64,000 bases of DNA from Microbispora sp. ZYX-F-249 (GTDB taxonomy: Bacteria > Actinomycetota > Actinomycetes > Streptosporangiales > Streptosporangiaceae): the NCBI RefSeq assembly GCF_039649665.1, contig NZ_JBDJAW010000029.1:33412-97411 (forward strand), in the 5' to 3' direction. Below the pieces are notes generated by a model, which was not told the origin of the DNA, did not search any database, and saw only the letters and a list, made by a program, of their open reading frames with translations. Positions 33,739 to 42,533 of this stretch are shown here, one piece after another (positions within the stretch are counted from its first letter, which is position 1; each line of letters opens with the position of its first letter). A program made the translations under genes and the position numbers.

Positions 33739-35493
33739 GTGGGCGGACGGCACCGCACAGACGAACTCGATGGCGGCTCGGACCCCCAGTTCGAGCCCCC
33801 GCCGCGGCGGCGGGCGGGGCGGGGGACGGTGCTGGTCCCGCTGGCCGGCGCGGTCGCCCTGGCCGTGCTCCTCGGCGTCGCGGCGTACGTGGTGGTGAAC
33901 AAGGGCCCGGGCTGTGCGGGCGAGAAGGTCAAGCTCTCCGTCGTCGCCTCCCCCGACATCCACCCGGCCATCCAGAAGATCGCCACCAGGTTCGGCAAGT
34001 CGGGCCGGGCCGTCGACGGCAAGTGCGTCGCCGTCACGGTCAAGGCCGCCGAGCCGGCCGACGTCGCCAACGCGATGGCGGGCACCGGCCCCACCAGCGG
34101 CAAACTGGACCCCGACCTGTGGATCCCCGACTCCAGCCTGTGGCTGAGCGGCGTCAAGAACGCGCCCGAGCCCGCCGGGAACGCCGCCAGCACGCCCGTC
34201 GTGCTGGCCGCCTCCAAGGCCGGCGCGGACAAGCTCCAGTCGGCCTTCAGCCCGAGCTGGACCGGCCTGATGAGCGCGGCGAACGCCGCCAACCCCGACG
34301 GCCTGGCGCGGAAGGTGCGCGTGCTCGCGCTCGACCCCACGCAGAACGCCGCCGGTCTCGGCGCGCTGCTGGCCGGGGCCGCCGTGCTCAAGCAGGGAGG
34401 CGGCAACGAGGAGACGCTCGTCGGCGTGCTGCGCCGGCTGTCGGAGTCGACCGTGTCCACGCCCGACAGCATGTTCGCCACGCTGACCAAGGCCGCCGCC
34501 CGCATCCCCGTGGGCGTGACGTCCGAGCAGGCCGTGTGGTCGTACAACACGACGACGACCCCCTCGAACCCGGCGGTCGCGCTGTATCCCGCCGAGGGCA
34601 CGATCAGCCTCGACTACCCGATCATCGTCACGGCGAAGGACTCCGCGACGCGCAAGGCCGCCCAGGCCCTGGCGACCGAGATGACCTCGCCCAACGGCAG
34701 GAAGACGGTCCAGGACTACGGCTTCCGCGCGCCGGACGGCGCGGGCGGCGGCCTGCTGAAGCCCGACAACGGTGTGAACGCCAAGAAGCCGGCGGCGATC
34801 CCGCTGCCGGACGCCGCGACCGTGACCCGCCTGTCCCAGGCCTGGCACCAGATCAAGCTCGGCACGAAGATGCTCGCCCTGATCGACATCTCCGGGACCA
34901 TGGCGCTGCCCGCCGACAAGACCGGCATCACCCGGATGCGCGCGATCACCGACATCAGCATCGAGGGGCTGAAGCTGTTCCCCGACAAGGCCGAGATCGG
35001 CATCTGGGCCTTCTCCGACAACCTGCGCGGCGAGGGCGTCGACTGGAAGCCCGTCGTGCAGATCGGGCCGCTGGCCCAGCAGATCAACGGGGTGACCCGC
35101 CGCGACGTGATCGCTCAGGCGCTGCGGCAGGCGAAGGCCATCCCCACGGGCAACACCGGGCTGAACGACACCCTGTGGGCCGCGTACCAGAAGATGACCA
35201 AGGAGTACGAGCCCGACAAGGTCAACACGATCCTGCTGTTCACCGACGGGGTCGGCAACGACGACCCGAACGGCGGCATCTCCAACAGCGAGATCCTGCA
35301 GAAGCTGAAGGGCGCCTTCGACCCGAAGCGGCCGGTGAGCCTCCTGATCATCTCGTTCAACACGCAGAAGGACGAGGACCGGGCGCAGATGACCTCCATC
35401 GCGAAGGCGACCGGCGGCGCCGCCTACTTCCCGCAGACCGTCCTCGAGATCCGCAACATCTTCCTCAAGGGCATCGCGAGGCGGATTCAGTAA
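33739..35493 (+). CDS. Membrane-anchored substrate-binding and VWA-domain protein
   Basis: The 584-residue protein has a short cytoplasmic N-terminus, one transmembrane helix (LVPLAGAVALAVLLGVAAYV), an extracellular solute-binding-like domain, and a C-terminal von Willebrand factor A domain. The VWA starts MLALIDISGTMALP; the MIDAS DxSxS is DISGT here. The role is unknown; such proteins are frequent in actinobacteria and may bind a ligand and a protein partner at the cell surface. The GTG at 33739 is preferred because GGAGAGGG lies just upstream; a GTG at 33718 is in frame. Confidence 0.8.
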   Translation: MGGRHRTDELDGGSDPQFEPPPRRRAGRGTVLVPLAGAVALAVLLGVAAYVVVNKGPGCAGEKVKLSVVASPDIHPAIQKIATRFGKSGRAVDGKCVAVTVKAAEPADVANAMAGTGPTSGKLDPDLWIPDSSLWLSGVKNAPEPAGNAASTPVVLAASKAGADKLQSAFSPSWTGLMSAANAANPDGLARKVRVLALDPTQNAAGLGALLAGAAVLKQGGGNEETLVGVLRRLSESTVSTPDSMFATLTKAAARIPVGVTSEQAVWSYNTTTTPSNPAVALYPAEGTISLDYPIIVTAKDSATRKAAQALATEMTSPNGRKTVQDYGFRAPDGAGGGLLKPDNGVNAKKPAAIPLPDAATVTRLSQAWHQIKLGTKMLALIDISGTMALPADKTGITRMRAITDISIEGLKLFPDKAEIGIWAFSDNLRGEGVDWKPVVQIGPLAQQINGVTRRDVIAQALRQAKAIPTGNTGLNDTLWAAYQKMTKEYEPDKVNTILLFTDGVGNDDPNGGISNSEILQKLKGAFDPKRPVSLLIISFNTQKDEDRAQMTSIAKATGGAAYFPQTVLEIRNIFLKGIARRIQ

Positions 35494-35513
35494 CACTGAC
35501 CACTGTTTTCGCA

Positions 35514-35536
35514 GGTCATGCCCGTTGGGCATGACC
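35514..35536. terminator. Perfect 10-bp hairpin between the VWA and sigma-like genes
   Basis: GGTCATGCCC at 35514-35523 pairs with GGGCATGACC at 35527-35536 around GTT. It lies 20 bases after the VWA gene stop. There is no T-tract, so it could be a factor-assisted terminator or an operator for the following gene. Confidence 0.5.
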
Positions 35537-35627
35537 GCGCGACCCGTAAACGACGCCAGAGGGGACGGCGTCCCACTCGTGTGGGGACCGGCGAGACCAG
35601 GTTCCGTCACACGGGGAGGAATGTTCG

Positions 35628-37257
35628 TTGCCCGTATGGCCCGGCGTCGGGCGAGCCGACGACCACCGACTGCTGGAGGCGCTGCGGCGCGGGGGCGGCA
35701 CCGGCGCCCAGGCCCCGGCCGCGCTGTACGACGCGTACGCCGACCGGCTGAGCGACTACGCGTACGCGCTGCTGGGCGATCTCGACGCCGCGGCCCGGGC
35801 GGTGCACGACGCGCTCGTCGCCGCCTCCTGCTCCGCGGACCGGTTGACGGAGCCTGCCCGGCTGCGGGCCTGGCTCTACGCGCTGACCCGGTTCCACAGC
35901 GCGACTCGGAGAGGGAAGGACGGCGCCGGACCGGTCATCACCGTGGAGGAGTCCGCGGATCCCCCGCTCGCCGCGCTGGTCGGGGAGGCGCTGGGAGAGC
36001 TCGGCGACCACGAGCGCGAGGCGCTCGAACTCGCCCTGCGGCACGGCCTGACGACGGCCGAGATCGGTTCGGTCCTCGGGCTCGCCGCCCGGCAGGTGTC
36101 GGCCCGGCTCGCCCGGGCCCGCGACCACCTGGAGAACGCCGCCGCGGCCCTCGTGCTGGCCAGGACCGGCCGGGCCCACTGCCCCGGGCTGTCCGCGCTG
36201 GTCGACCACGGCGTGGGCGCCGCCTGGCAGGACGGTCCACTCGCCGCTCCCCTGCGCAAGCGCCTGAGCCGGCACATCGCGGGCTGCGAGGTCTGCCGCG
36301 AGGGCCGGGGCAGGCACGTGTCGGCCGCCCGCCTGCTCGACATGATCCCCATCGCCTTCCCCCCGCTCTCGCTGCGCGGCCGGGTGATCGAGTCCGCGCT
36401 CCGCACCGGCCCGCGCGACGGCGCCACCGCTGTCCTCGACCGGCGCGGCTTCCCCGCGGCCGCGCAGCCGCCGGCCCGGGCACGGCGCGGACGGGCCCGC
36501 TCCCGCCCGCTGCGAACCGCGCCCGTCATGCTCGCCGCCGTCTGCGTGTTCGGCACGGCGGGCGGCCTCGCGCTGGTCTCCGGGCAAGGGCCGGCCGAAC
36601 GCCTGGAGGCGATACGCGTGCCCCCGACGGCGGCCCCCGGGAACCCGACCCCCGGCGATCCGGCCCCCGGCGACCTCGTGCTCGGCCCGGAGGAGAGCGA
36701 TCCGCCACCCGATGACCGGGTCACCCCGGCGCCCACCGACACCGCGACCCCACAGGACGATCCCCCCCCACTCGGCCGCGACCGCCCCGCCCCACACCAC
36801 CGCACCCTCGGGGCGGTCGCGGCCGTCCCCCACCCGTACGCGCCGCGCACCCAGGCCGGCCCTGACGGCGCTGTGCCCCGGAGACCTGGGCGCGGGGGCG
36901 ACGACGTCGATCACGCTGGCCGCACGCAACGCCGTGATCGAGTGGACGGCCAGCGCCTCGGGCGGGATCGCGGTCTCGCCCCGGCACGGCAGGCTCCGCG
37001 CGGGGGCGAGCGGCCGGGTCGTGCTCGCCGTCGTCGATCCGGGAGTCGCGGGCACGGGCGTGGTGACCTTCCAGTCCTCGGCGGGCCGGCCCTCCTGCCG
37101 GGTCACCTGGGACGGCCAGGAGGGGACCGGAGATGCCGACCCGGTGCCCGGCCCGACCTCGGGCCCCCCTGCCGGTCCCTCGGCCGAGCCCCCGGGCAGG
37201 TCCGACGGCAGCCCGCCGCCTCCGGCGGTCGACACCGCGGCGAGTCCCTCACCGTGA
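35628..37257 (+). pseudogene. Membrane-anchored ECF-sigma-like protein, frame broken at a C8 tract
   Basis: Starting at TTG 35628 (GGGGAGGA upstream), the frame encodes sigma region 2-like and region 4-like segments (HEREALELALRHGLTTAEIG). A zinc-finger motif His216-xxx-Cys220-xx-Cys223, like anti-sigma ZAS domains, and a transmembrane helix (about 302-324) follow, then a Pro-rich linker. Around C8 at 36762-36769 the sensible sequence moves to the +1 frame. There it continues with CPGDLGAGATTSITLAARN, GRVVLAVVDPG and VTFQSSAGRPSCRV, an Ig-like extracellular domain ending at 37257. The C8 tract may be a real frameshift, a phase switch or a sequencing error. Confidence 0.6.
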
Positions 37258-37264
37258 CGCATCC

Positions 37265-37287
37265 GTCACAGAGTCACCAGTTGTTAC
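37265..37287. promoter_or_regulatory. GTCAC/GTTAC direct-repeat cluster (possible MtrA-like site)
   Basis: GTCACAGAG at 37265-37273 overlaps GTCAC at 37273-37277, which is followed five bases later by GTTAC at 37283-37287. MtrA of actinobacteria binds GTCAC-type direct repeats upstream of cell-wall hydrolase genes, and the following gene looks like such a hydrolase. The match is loose. Confidence 0.3.
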
Positions 37288-37394
37288 ACCCTCGTTGGAA
37301 GATTGGCACCCGCCAGTAACAATCCGGAGTAGCCAGGTGTCAGCGCAAGTTTGAAAGGGGAAAAACGACGCGACCGAGGATTTGAGGGGGCATT

Positions 37395-37994
37395 GTGGCC
37401 CAAGCATGGCTGCCCGGCGCAAGCCGACTTCCCTCCCCCGGGGACTCCGGAACGATGCTCGGAGGAGCCCCGAGGACCGTCTGGTTCATCTGGCCCGCCG
37501 ATCCCCAGGGGGTCTCGGCCAGGTCCGTCGCCCAGCGGCTGATCCAGCTCCACCGGCCCTCCCACCTGGTGTGGAACCCGGTGACCGGGGAGATCGTCCA
37601 GTCGTTGCCGCCCACCAGGGCGGCCGGCGGACTCACCGCTGACCGCGGCAGGAACGGACGGGTCTGCGTGCAGATCCAAGTCATCGGCTCGGCGAGGGAA
37701 CCGTTCACCGACACCAAGCTCGACGGCCTGGACGACATCCTGACCTGGCTCGACTCCTGGGAGGTGCCGCGCCGCTGGCCGGCCGGGCCTCCGCTGCCCT
37801 ACCCGCACTCGGTGGCCGCCGAGCGGAGCAAGCGGCTGTGGGCGCGGGGCGGGCACTACGGCCACTCCCAGGTGCCCGGCAGCAGGGAGGGCGACCCGGG
37901 CTCGATCGACATCGCCCGCATCATCGGCGAGGAGGCGCTCAACCTGGAAGTCCCCATGCCCGCGAGCGAGTTCAGGCTCCTTCAGGAGGTATGA
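37395..37994 (+). CDS. Amidase-like cell-wall hydrolase or hypothetical protein
   Basis: The 199-residue product contains RTVWFIWPADPQGVSARSVA, HLVWNPVTGEIVQSLPPTRA and ARGGHYGHSQVPGS followed by GDPGSIDI. This pattern resembles N-acetylmuramoyl-L-alanine amidase-type proteins found in actinobacteria and their phages, where HYGHSQVP...DPG carries the metal/substrate residues. No signal peptide is evident. Start is GTG 37395 after GAGGGGG. The function is inferred from these motifs only. Its 3' end overlaps the convergent MocR gene by 23 bases. Confidence 0.55.
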   Translation: MAQAWLPGASRLPSPGDSGTMLGGAPRTVWFIWPADPQGVSARSVAQRLIQLHRPSHLVWNPVTGEIVQSLPPTRAAGGLTADRGRNGRVCVQIQVIGSAREPFTDTKLDGLDDILTWLDSWEVPRRWPAGPPLPYPHSVAAERSKRLWARGGHYGHSQVPGSREGDPGSIDIARIIGEEALNLEVPMPASEFRLLQEV

Positions 37995-39357
37995 GCTCCC
38001 GTATCACCGCGCACCCGCGCCGCACGTCGGCGCGGGAGGCCGATCCGTAGCCAAGCACGAGGCCGTGCACCCGAGGCGGCCCGTGGTGGTGCGGTTCGGT
38101 CGTGTCCAGGAGCACGCCGCGGTCCCCGGCCCGCCGCACGAGGCCGGGGACCACATCGGCGGGCAGGGCGACCATGACGTGGAGCCCGGCCGTGTCACCC
38201 CGCACGTACGGCCCGAGCGCCTCGACGATGGCCGCCCTCCTGCGGGCGTACTCCAGCCGCATCCTGCGCAGATGCCGGTCGAGGTCGCCGCGTTCCAGCA
38301 GGGTCGCCACGGCCCGCTGGACCGGCCCCGACGTGCGGTCGGCCAGGCGCACCCGGCGTTCCGCGACGGCGTCGAGCAGGCCGGCGGGGGCGACCAGCCA
38401 GCCGAGCCCGACGTCGGGCCCGAGCGACTTCGACAGCGTGCCGAGCAGCACCACCCGCCCGGGGTCGAGCCCGTAGAGCGCGGGCAGCGGCGCGACGTCG
38501 TAGCGGAACTCGGCGTCGTAGTCGTCCTCGACGACGACCGCCCCGGTCCTGCGCGCCCAGGCGAGCAGCTTCTCCCTGCGCGGGATCGGCAGCCTGCCGC
38601 CCACCGGGAACTGGTGCGCGGGCGTGGTGTAGAGCACGCGCAGGTCGTTGGGGAGCGCCTCGACGATCACGCCCTGCTCGTCCACCGGGCAGGGCACGAC
38701 CTCGGCGCCCCGGGAGGCGAAGATCCGCCGGGCCGCCCGCCAGCCGGGTTCCTCCACCCCGGCCCGGGTCCCCGGGCCGAGCAGCGTGGCCGCGATCAGG
38801 TCCAGTCCGTTGCCGGTGCCCCTGGTGACCATGACGTTCCCGGCGCCCACCGGCACGGCCCTGGCCCTGCGCAGGTGCTCGGCCAGCAGTTCGCGCAGCT
38901 CCGGATGGCCGTAGGGGTCGGGGAACGCGTTGAGCGGGAGCTCGCCGGCCGAGCGCCACGCCCGCCGCCAGGCCGCCGTGTCGTACCCGAACACCCACGG
39001 CCGCCCCGGCCGCAGGTCCACCGTCCCCGGTGGCGCCTCCTCCCGGTGGACGCCCCGGCGCGCGTGGACGGCCCGGCCCTCGGCCTTCTCGTACGGCAGC
39101 GCCTCGTCGGCCACGTACGTGCCCGAGCCGTGCCGCCCGTCCAGCCATCCCTCGGCGTACAACTGCTGGTACGCGTCGGTCACGACGGTCCTGCTGACAC
39201 CGAGCAGGGTGGCGAGCCCCCGGGTCGACGGCAGCCGCTCCCCCGCCCTGAGCCCGCCGGTGCGCATCGCCTCCCGCAGCTGGGCGGCCACCTGGACGGC
39301 GAGCGGCACCCCGGACTCGCGGTCCACCGTCAGCGGCACATCGATAGTCGGACGCAA
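37972..39357 (-). CDS. MocR/PdxR-type regulator (GntR HTH fused to aminotransferase fold)
   Basis: The 461-residue protein has an N-terminal GntR winged helix (QLREAMRTGGLRAGERLPST, SRTVVTDAYQQL) and a class I aminotransferase domain that binds PLP as a sensor. Pocket residues are in VVVEDDYDAEFRYD, and GTLSKSLGPDVGLGW holds the PLP lysine. MocR proteins usually control PLP or amino-acid genes beside them. Here the divergent neighbour is a PNPOx-like protein and a dyad lies between them. Start is TTG 39357, six bases after GGAGAC. Confidence 0.88.
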   Translation of the reverse strand: MRPTIDVPLTVDRESGVPLAVQVAAQLREAMRTGGLRAGERLPSTRGLATLLGVSRTVVTDAYQQLYAEGWLDGRHGSGTYVADEALPYEKAEGRAVHARRGVHREEAPPGTVDLRPGRPWVFGYDTAAWRRAWRSAGELPLNAFPDPYGHPELRELLAEHLRRARAVPVGAGNVMVTRGTGNGLDLIAATLLGPGTRAGVEEPGWRAARRIFASRGAEVVPCPVDEQGVIVEALPNDLRVLYTTPAHQFPVGGRLPIPRREKLLAWARRTGAVVVEDDYDAEFRYDVAPLPALYGLDPGRVVLLGTLSKSLGPDVGLGWLVAPAGLLDAVAERRVRLADRTSGPVQRAVATLLERGDLDRHLRRMRLEYARRRAAIVEALGPYVRGDTAGLHVMVALPADVVPGLVRRAGDRGVLLDTTEPHHHGPPRVHGLVLGYGSASRADVRRGCAVIRELIPPEGA

Positions 39358-39380
39358 GTGGTCTCCCCGTATGGGTCGTG

Positions 39381-39405
39381 AGTGGACGTGTTCCGCCGGT
39401 CCACT
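39381..39405. promoter_or_regulatory. MocR-type operator dyad
   Basis: AGTGGAC at 39381-39387 and GTCCACT at 39399-39405 are perfect inverted repeats with an 11-base spacer, in the 67-bp gap between the MocR gene and the divergent PNPOx-like gene. AAGTGGAC-like half-sites are described for corynebacterial PdxR, so this is the probable binding site. Confidence 0.6.
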
Positions 39406-39424
39406 TCGCCCTAACGTAACGGAC

Positions 39425-40060
39425 ATGCTCTCCACAACCGCCCGTACCACCCTTAACCGCTCGAAGGAACGGGCGCGGACCGACCGCGCCGATCTGTACG
39501 CGATCCTGGACGCCGGCCTGATCTGTCACCTCGGCGTGCTGGCCGGCGGGTCCCCGATGGTCGTCCCCACCGGCTACGGGCGGATCGGCGACACGCTCTA
39601 CCTCCACGGCTCCACCGGCGCGACCTCGCTGCGCGCCGCGCTCGGCACCCCGGTCTGCGTGACCGTGACCCACCTCGACGGGATCGTGCTCGCGCGCTCC
39701 GCGTTCCACCACTCGGTGAACTACCGCTCCGCCATGGTCTACGGCCTCGCCCGGCCGGTGGACGACCCCGAGGAACGGCTCGCCGGCCTGCGGGCGATCA
39801 CCGAGCAGCTCGCCCCCGGGCAGTGGGACGTCGTACGCCTCCCGGACCGCAAGGAGATGGCCGCCACCGCGGTCGTCGCCCTGTCGCTGGAGGAGGCGTC
39901 GGTGAAGGTGCGCCAGGGACCGCCGAAGGACGACGAGGAGGACTACGACCTGCCGGTCTGGGCGGGCGTGCTGCCGCTCACCGCGAGCTGGGGCGCCCCG
40001 GAGCCCGACCCGCGCCTGGCCCCCGGCATCCCCGTTCCCGCACATGTCATAAACCGATAA
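39425..40060 (+). CDS. Pyridoxamine 5'-phosphate oxidase-like flavin-binding split-barrel protein
   Basis: The 211-residue protein belongs to the FMN-binding split-barrel family: ICHLGVLAGGSPMVVPTGYG, LYLHGSTGATSLRAAL and VLARSAFHHSVNYRSAMVYG. These features are typical of the PNPOx-like group that binds FMN, F420 or haem. It is divergently paired with a MocR regulator, a conserved arrangement in actinobacteria suggesting a PLP-linked or detoxifying role. ATG 39425 has only a weak ribosome-binding site. Confidence 0.85.
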   Translation: MLSTTARTTLNRSKERARTDRADLYAILDAGLICHLGVLAGGSPMVVPTGYGRIGDTLYLHGSTGATSLRAALGTPVCVTVTHLDGIVLARSAFHHSVNYRSAMVYGLARPVDDPEERLAGLRAITEQLAPGQWDVVRLPDRKEMAATAVVALSLEEASVKVRQGPPKDDEEDYDLPVWAGVLPLTASWGAPEPDPRLAPGIPVPAHVINR

Positions 40061-40132
40061 GCCGCATTTGTAAGCGGATTGCAAGCGGTTTCAGCGACAC
40101 TTCGGCCGACCTTATTGATTCTGGGAGGCCTC

Positions 40133-42412
40133 ATGAGTTCCGCCGAGCACTGGAATGTGCCCGGTTACAGGGTGACGCGCGAGCTGGGCGCGGGAGGCGG
40201 CGGCCGCGTCGTCCTCGCCGTCCACGAGCAGTCGGGCGCCACGGTCGCGATCAAGTACCTGTCGGAGGACCTGCGCCGGGACGAGGGGTTCGTCGCCCGC
40301 TTCCGGCAGGAGGCCCGCCTGCTCGTCGAGCTGGACGACCCGCACGTGGTGCGGCTCTACGAGTACCTGGAGACCGGTCAGGGCGCCGCGATCGTCATGG
40401 AACTGGTCGAGGGTCCCACCCTGCGGGCGCTGCTGCGCGAGCAGGGCCCGACCGGTCCCGAGGCCGCGCTCGCCGTCCTCAAGGGCTCCCTTCTCGGCCT
40501 GGCCGCCGCGCACGGGACCGGCGTCGTCCACCGCGACTACAAGCCCGAGAACGTGCTGGTCGCCACCGACGGGACGAGCAAGCTCGCCGACTTCGGCATC
40601 GCCGTGCGGGCCGGAGGGGCCCCGGCGCCCGCCGGCACCCCGCCGTACATGGCCCCCGAGCAGTGGACGGGCGCGGCCGCCTCGCCGGCGTCCGACGTGT
40701 ACGCCGCCACGGCGGTCTTCTTCGAGTGCCTGACCGGGCACCGGCCGTACCGGGCGACCGAGCACGTCGTGCTGCGGCACATGCACCTGACCGCGCCCGT
40801 GCCGGTCGAGGAGATCCCCGGGCCGCTGCGGCAACTGGTCGCGCGCGGCATGGCGAAGGATCCCGCGCTGCGGCCGGCGAGCGCCGCCGCGTTCGTCGCC
40901 GAGCTGGAGGAGGCCGCCACGGAGGCGTACGGCCCGGCGTGGGAGGAGCGGGGCCGCCGCAGGCTGGCCGCGCTCGCCGCCGCCCTGGCCGCGACGTTCC
41001 CGCTGAACCGGGTGCGGTCCACCGAGACCGGCACCTCGCTGTTCACCACGACGCTGCGGGCGGTGCGGAGCAGGGGCGTCCTGCTCACCGCCGGGGCCGT
41101 GCTCATGGTGGTCGCGGCCGGCGGCATCGGCGCGTACGCACTCGGCTCGGCCGGCACGCGCACCGTCGCGGCGTCGCAGGACACGGGCCCGGGAGACACG
41201 GGCGTGCCCGCCGGGGCGTCCGCGTCGCCGGTCGCTCCCGAGGAGAGCCCTTCCGAAACTCCCTCCGCCGCATCGGAGGAGACGCCGCAGGTGAGCCCGG
41301 ACGAGACCTCTCCGGAATCCCCCTCGCAATCCCCGTCGGCGGCGCCCGAGCAGGCGGCCACGCGGACGCCCACGGCCGGTCCGACGTCCGGCAGTCCGGC
41401 GCCCTCGGCCAAGGCGTCTCCCAAGCCGTCTCCCAGGATCTCGCCGAAGCCGTCCCCGTCACCCTCGCCCAAGCCGTCGCCCTCTCCGGCACCCCTGAAG
41501 GTCTCGGACCTCGACGTCGGCGGGCTGTCGTACAAGGCCGGGGCCGGCAAGGACGGCGCGACCGGCACCGGAACGGTCACCGTCAGGACCAGCGGACCGG
41601 GCAAGGTGACGCTGACCGTCCGCTTCACCGCGAACGGCACGGTGACCGCCACCCGCACGCTCACCCTCAGCGGTGCCACCTCCTACACCCGCACCGTCTC
41701 CGGCGACCTCGGCCGCGCGTGCTCGGGCACCTGGGGCATGAGCGTGACCACCGGCCCGGCCTCGCCGGGCGGCGCCCAGACCGCGACGGCCAAGGCTCCG
41801 GCGTGCCCGACCGCCGTCACCTCGGTGAAGGTCGGCACACCGGCCGTGTCCTCGACGGGGGTCGCGACGGCCACGGTGACGGTGGCCACCGACGGCACCG
41901 GGCCGGTCGACCTCACCGGCCGGTTCTCCGCGTCCTCGGCGGGCGGCGGCACGACGACGGTCCGCCTGTCCGGAGCGAAGACCTACACGCGGACGCTGTC
42001 GTACACCTTCTCGCGCCGCCCCTGCGGGGAGAACGTCACGTTCGGCGCCTCGACCGACCCGGCCGCCCCTGACGGCACGGCGTCGAGTTCGGTCACGGTG
42101 ACCTGCCCCGCCTCGGTCGGCCAGGTGAGGGTGCAGGGCCTGTCCATCAGCGGGACCACGGCCACGGCCACGATCGCCGTCACCACGGGCAACACCTCCA
42201 CGGTGCGGCTGAACCTCGCCTGGCTGACGGGCGGCTCCAGGGCGGCCACCACGACCTACAGCCTGTCGGGCAAGACCAGCTACACGGTCACCGCCACGTA
42301 CACCTACTCCCGCTGGCCCTGCGACTCCTACGCGGTGACCGCGTCGACCTCACCGGCCGCGGCGGGCGGCGCCTCCACGCTCACCCGGAACACGGATTCC
42401 TGCATCAAATGA
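40133..42412 (+). CDS. Receptor Ser/Thr protein kinase with three Cys-containing extracellular repeats
   Basis: The 759-residue kinase has the Gly-rich loop LGAGGGGRVV, ATP Lys41 (VAIKYL), catalytic HRDYKPEN (133-140, Asp135), DFG (153-155), GTPPYMAPEQ and one transmembrane helix (about 315-338). A Ser/Pro/Lys-rich linker follows. The extracellular part (about 475-759) is three repeats of about 95 residues, each with SGxxxYT(R/V)T and one or two cysteines (for example GRACSGTWGMSV, RRPCGENVTFGA, RWPCDSYAVTAS). They are Ig-like and not PASTA domains. Start ATG 40133 follows GGGAGGCCTC. It forms a tandem pair with the next kinase. Confidence 0.9.
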   Translation: MSSAEHWNVPGYRVTRELGAGGGGRVVLAVHEQSGATVAIKYLSEDLRRDEGFVARFRQEARLLVELDDPHVVRLYEYLETGQGAAIVMELVEGPTLRALLREQGPTGPEAALAVLKGSLLGLAAAHGTGVVHRDYKPENVLVATDGTSKLADFGIAVRAGGAPAPAGTPPYMAPEQWTGAAASPASDVYAATAVFFECLTGHRPYRATEHVVLRHMHLTAPVPVEEIPGPLRQLVARGMAKDPALRPASAAAFVAELEEAATEAYGPAWEERGRRRLAALAAALAATFPLNRVRSTETGTSLFTTTLRAVRSRGVLLTAGAVLMVVAAGGIGAYALGSAGTRTVAASQDTGPGDTGVPAGASASPVAPEESPSETPSAASEETPQVSPDETSPESPSQSPSAAPEQAATRTPTAGPTSGSPAPSAKASPKPSPRISPKPSPSPSPKPSPSPAPLKVSDLDVGGLSYKAGAGKDGATGTGTVTVRTSGPGKVTLTVRFTANGTVTATRTLTLSGATSYTRTVSGDLGRACSGTWGMSVTTGPASPGGAQTATAKAPACPTAVTSVKVGTPAVSSTGVATATVTVATDGTGPVDLTGRFSASSAGGGTTTVRLSGAKTYTRTLSYTFSRRPCGENVTFGASTDPAAPDGTASSSVTVTCPASVGQVRVQGLSISGTTATATIAVTTGNTSTVRLNLAWLTGGSRAATTTYSLSGKTSYTVTATYTYSRWPCDSYAVTASTSPAAAGGASTLTRNTDSCIK

Positions 42413-42443
42413 CGCGGACAATACCTGACAATCCCATCTGACT

Positions 42444-42455
42444 AAGTCATGACTT
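42444..42455. promoter_or_regulatory. 12-bp perfect palindrome upstream of the second kinase
   Basis: AAGTCATGACTT is self-complementary over 12 bases and sits in an AT-richer stretch in the 121-bp gap between the two kinase genes. It could be an operator; no regulator is known. Confidence 0.35.
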
Positions 42456-42533
42456 TTCATCGTAATCGCGAGGTCATCACTAAGCTACGGTCTCGTCATT
42501 CGGCGGGGGCCCAGGCGATGAGGAGACAAGACC

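Noticed and set aside
37258..37394. c-di-AMP (ydaO) riboswitch before the hydrolase-like gene
   Set aside because: The position fits such riboswitches in actinobacteria, but I cannot find the conserved core sequences or pairing.
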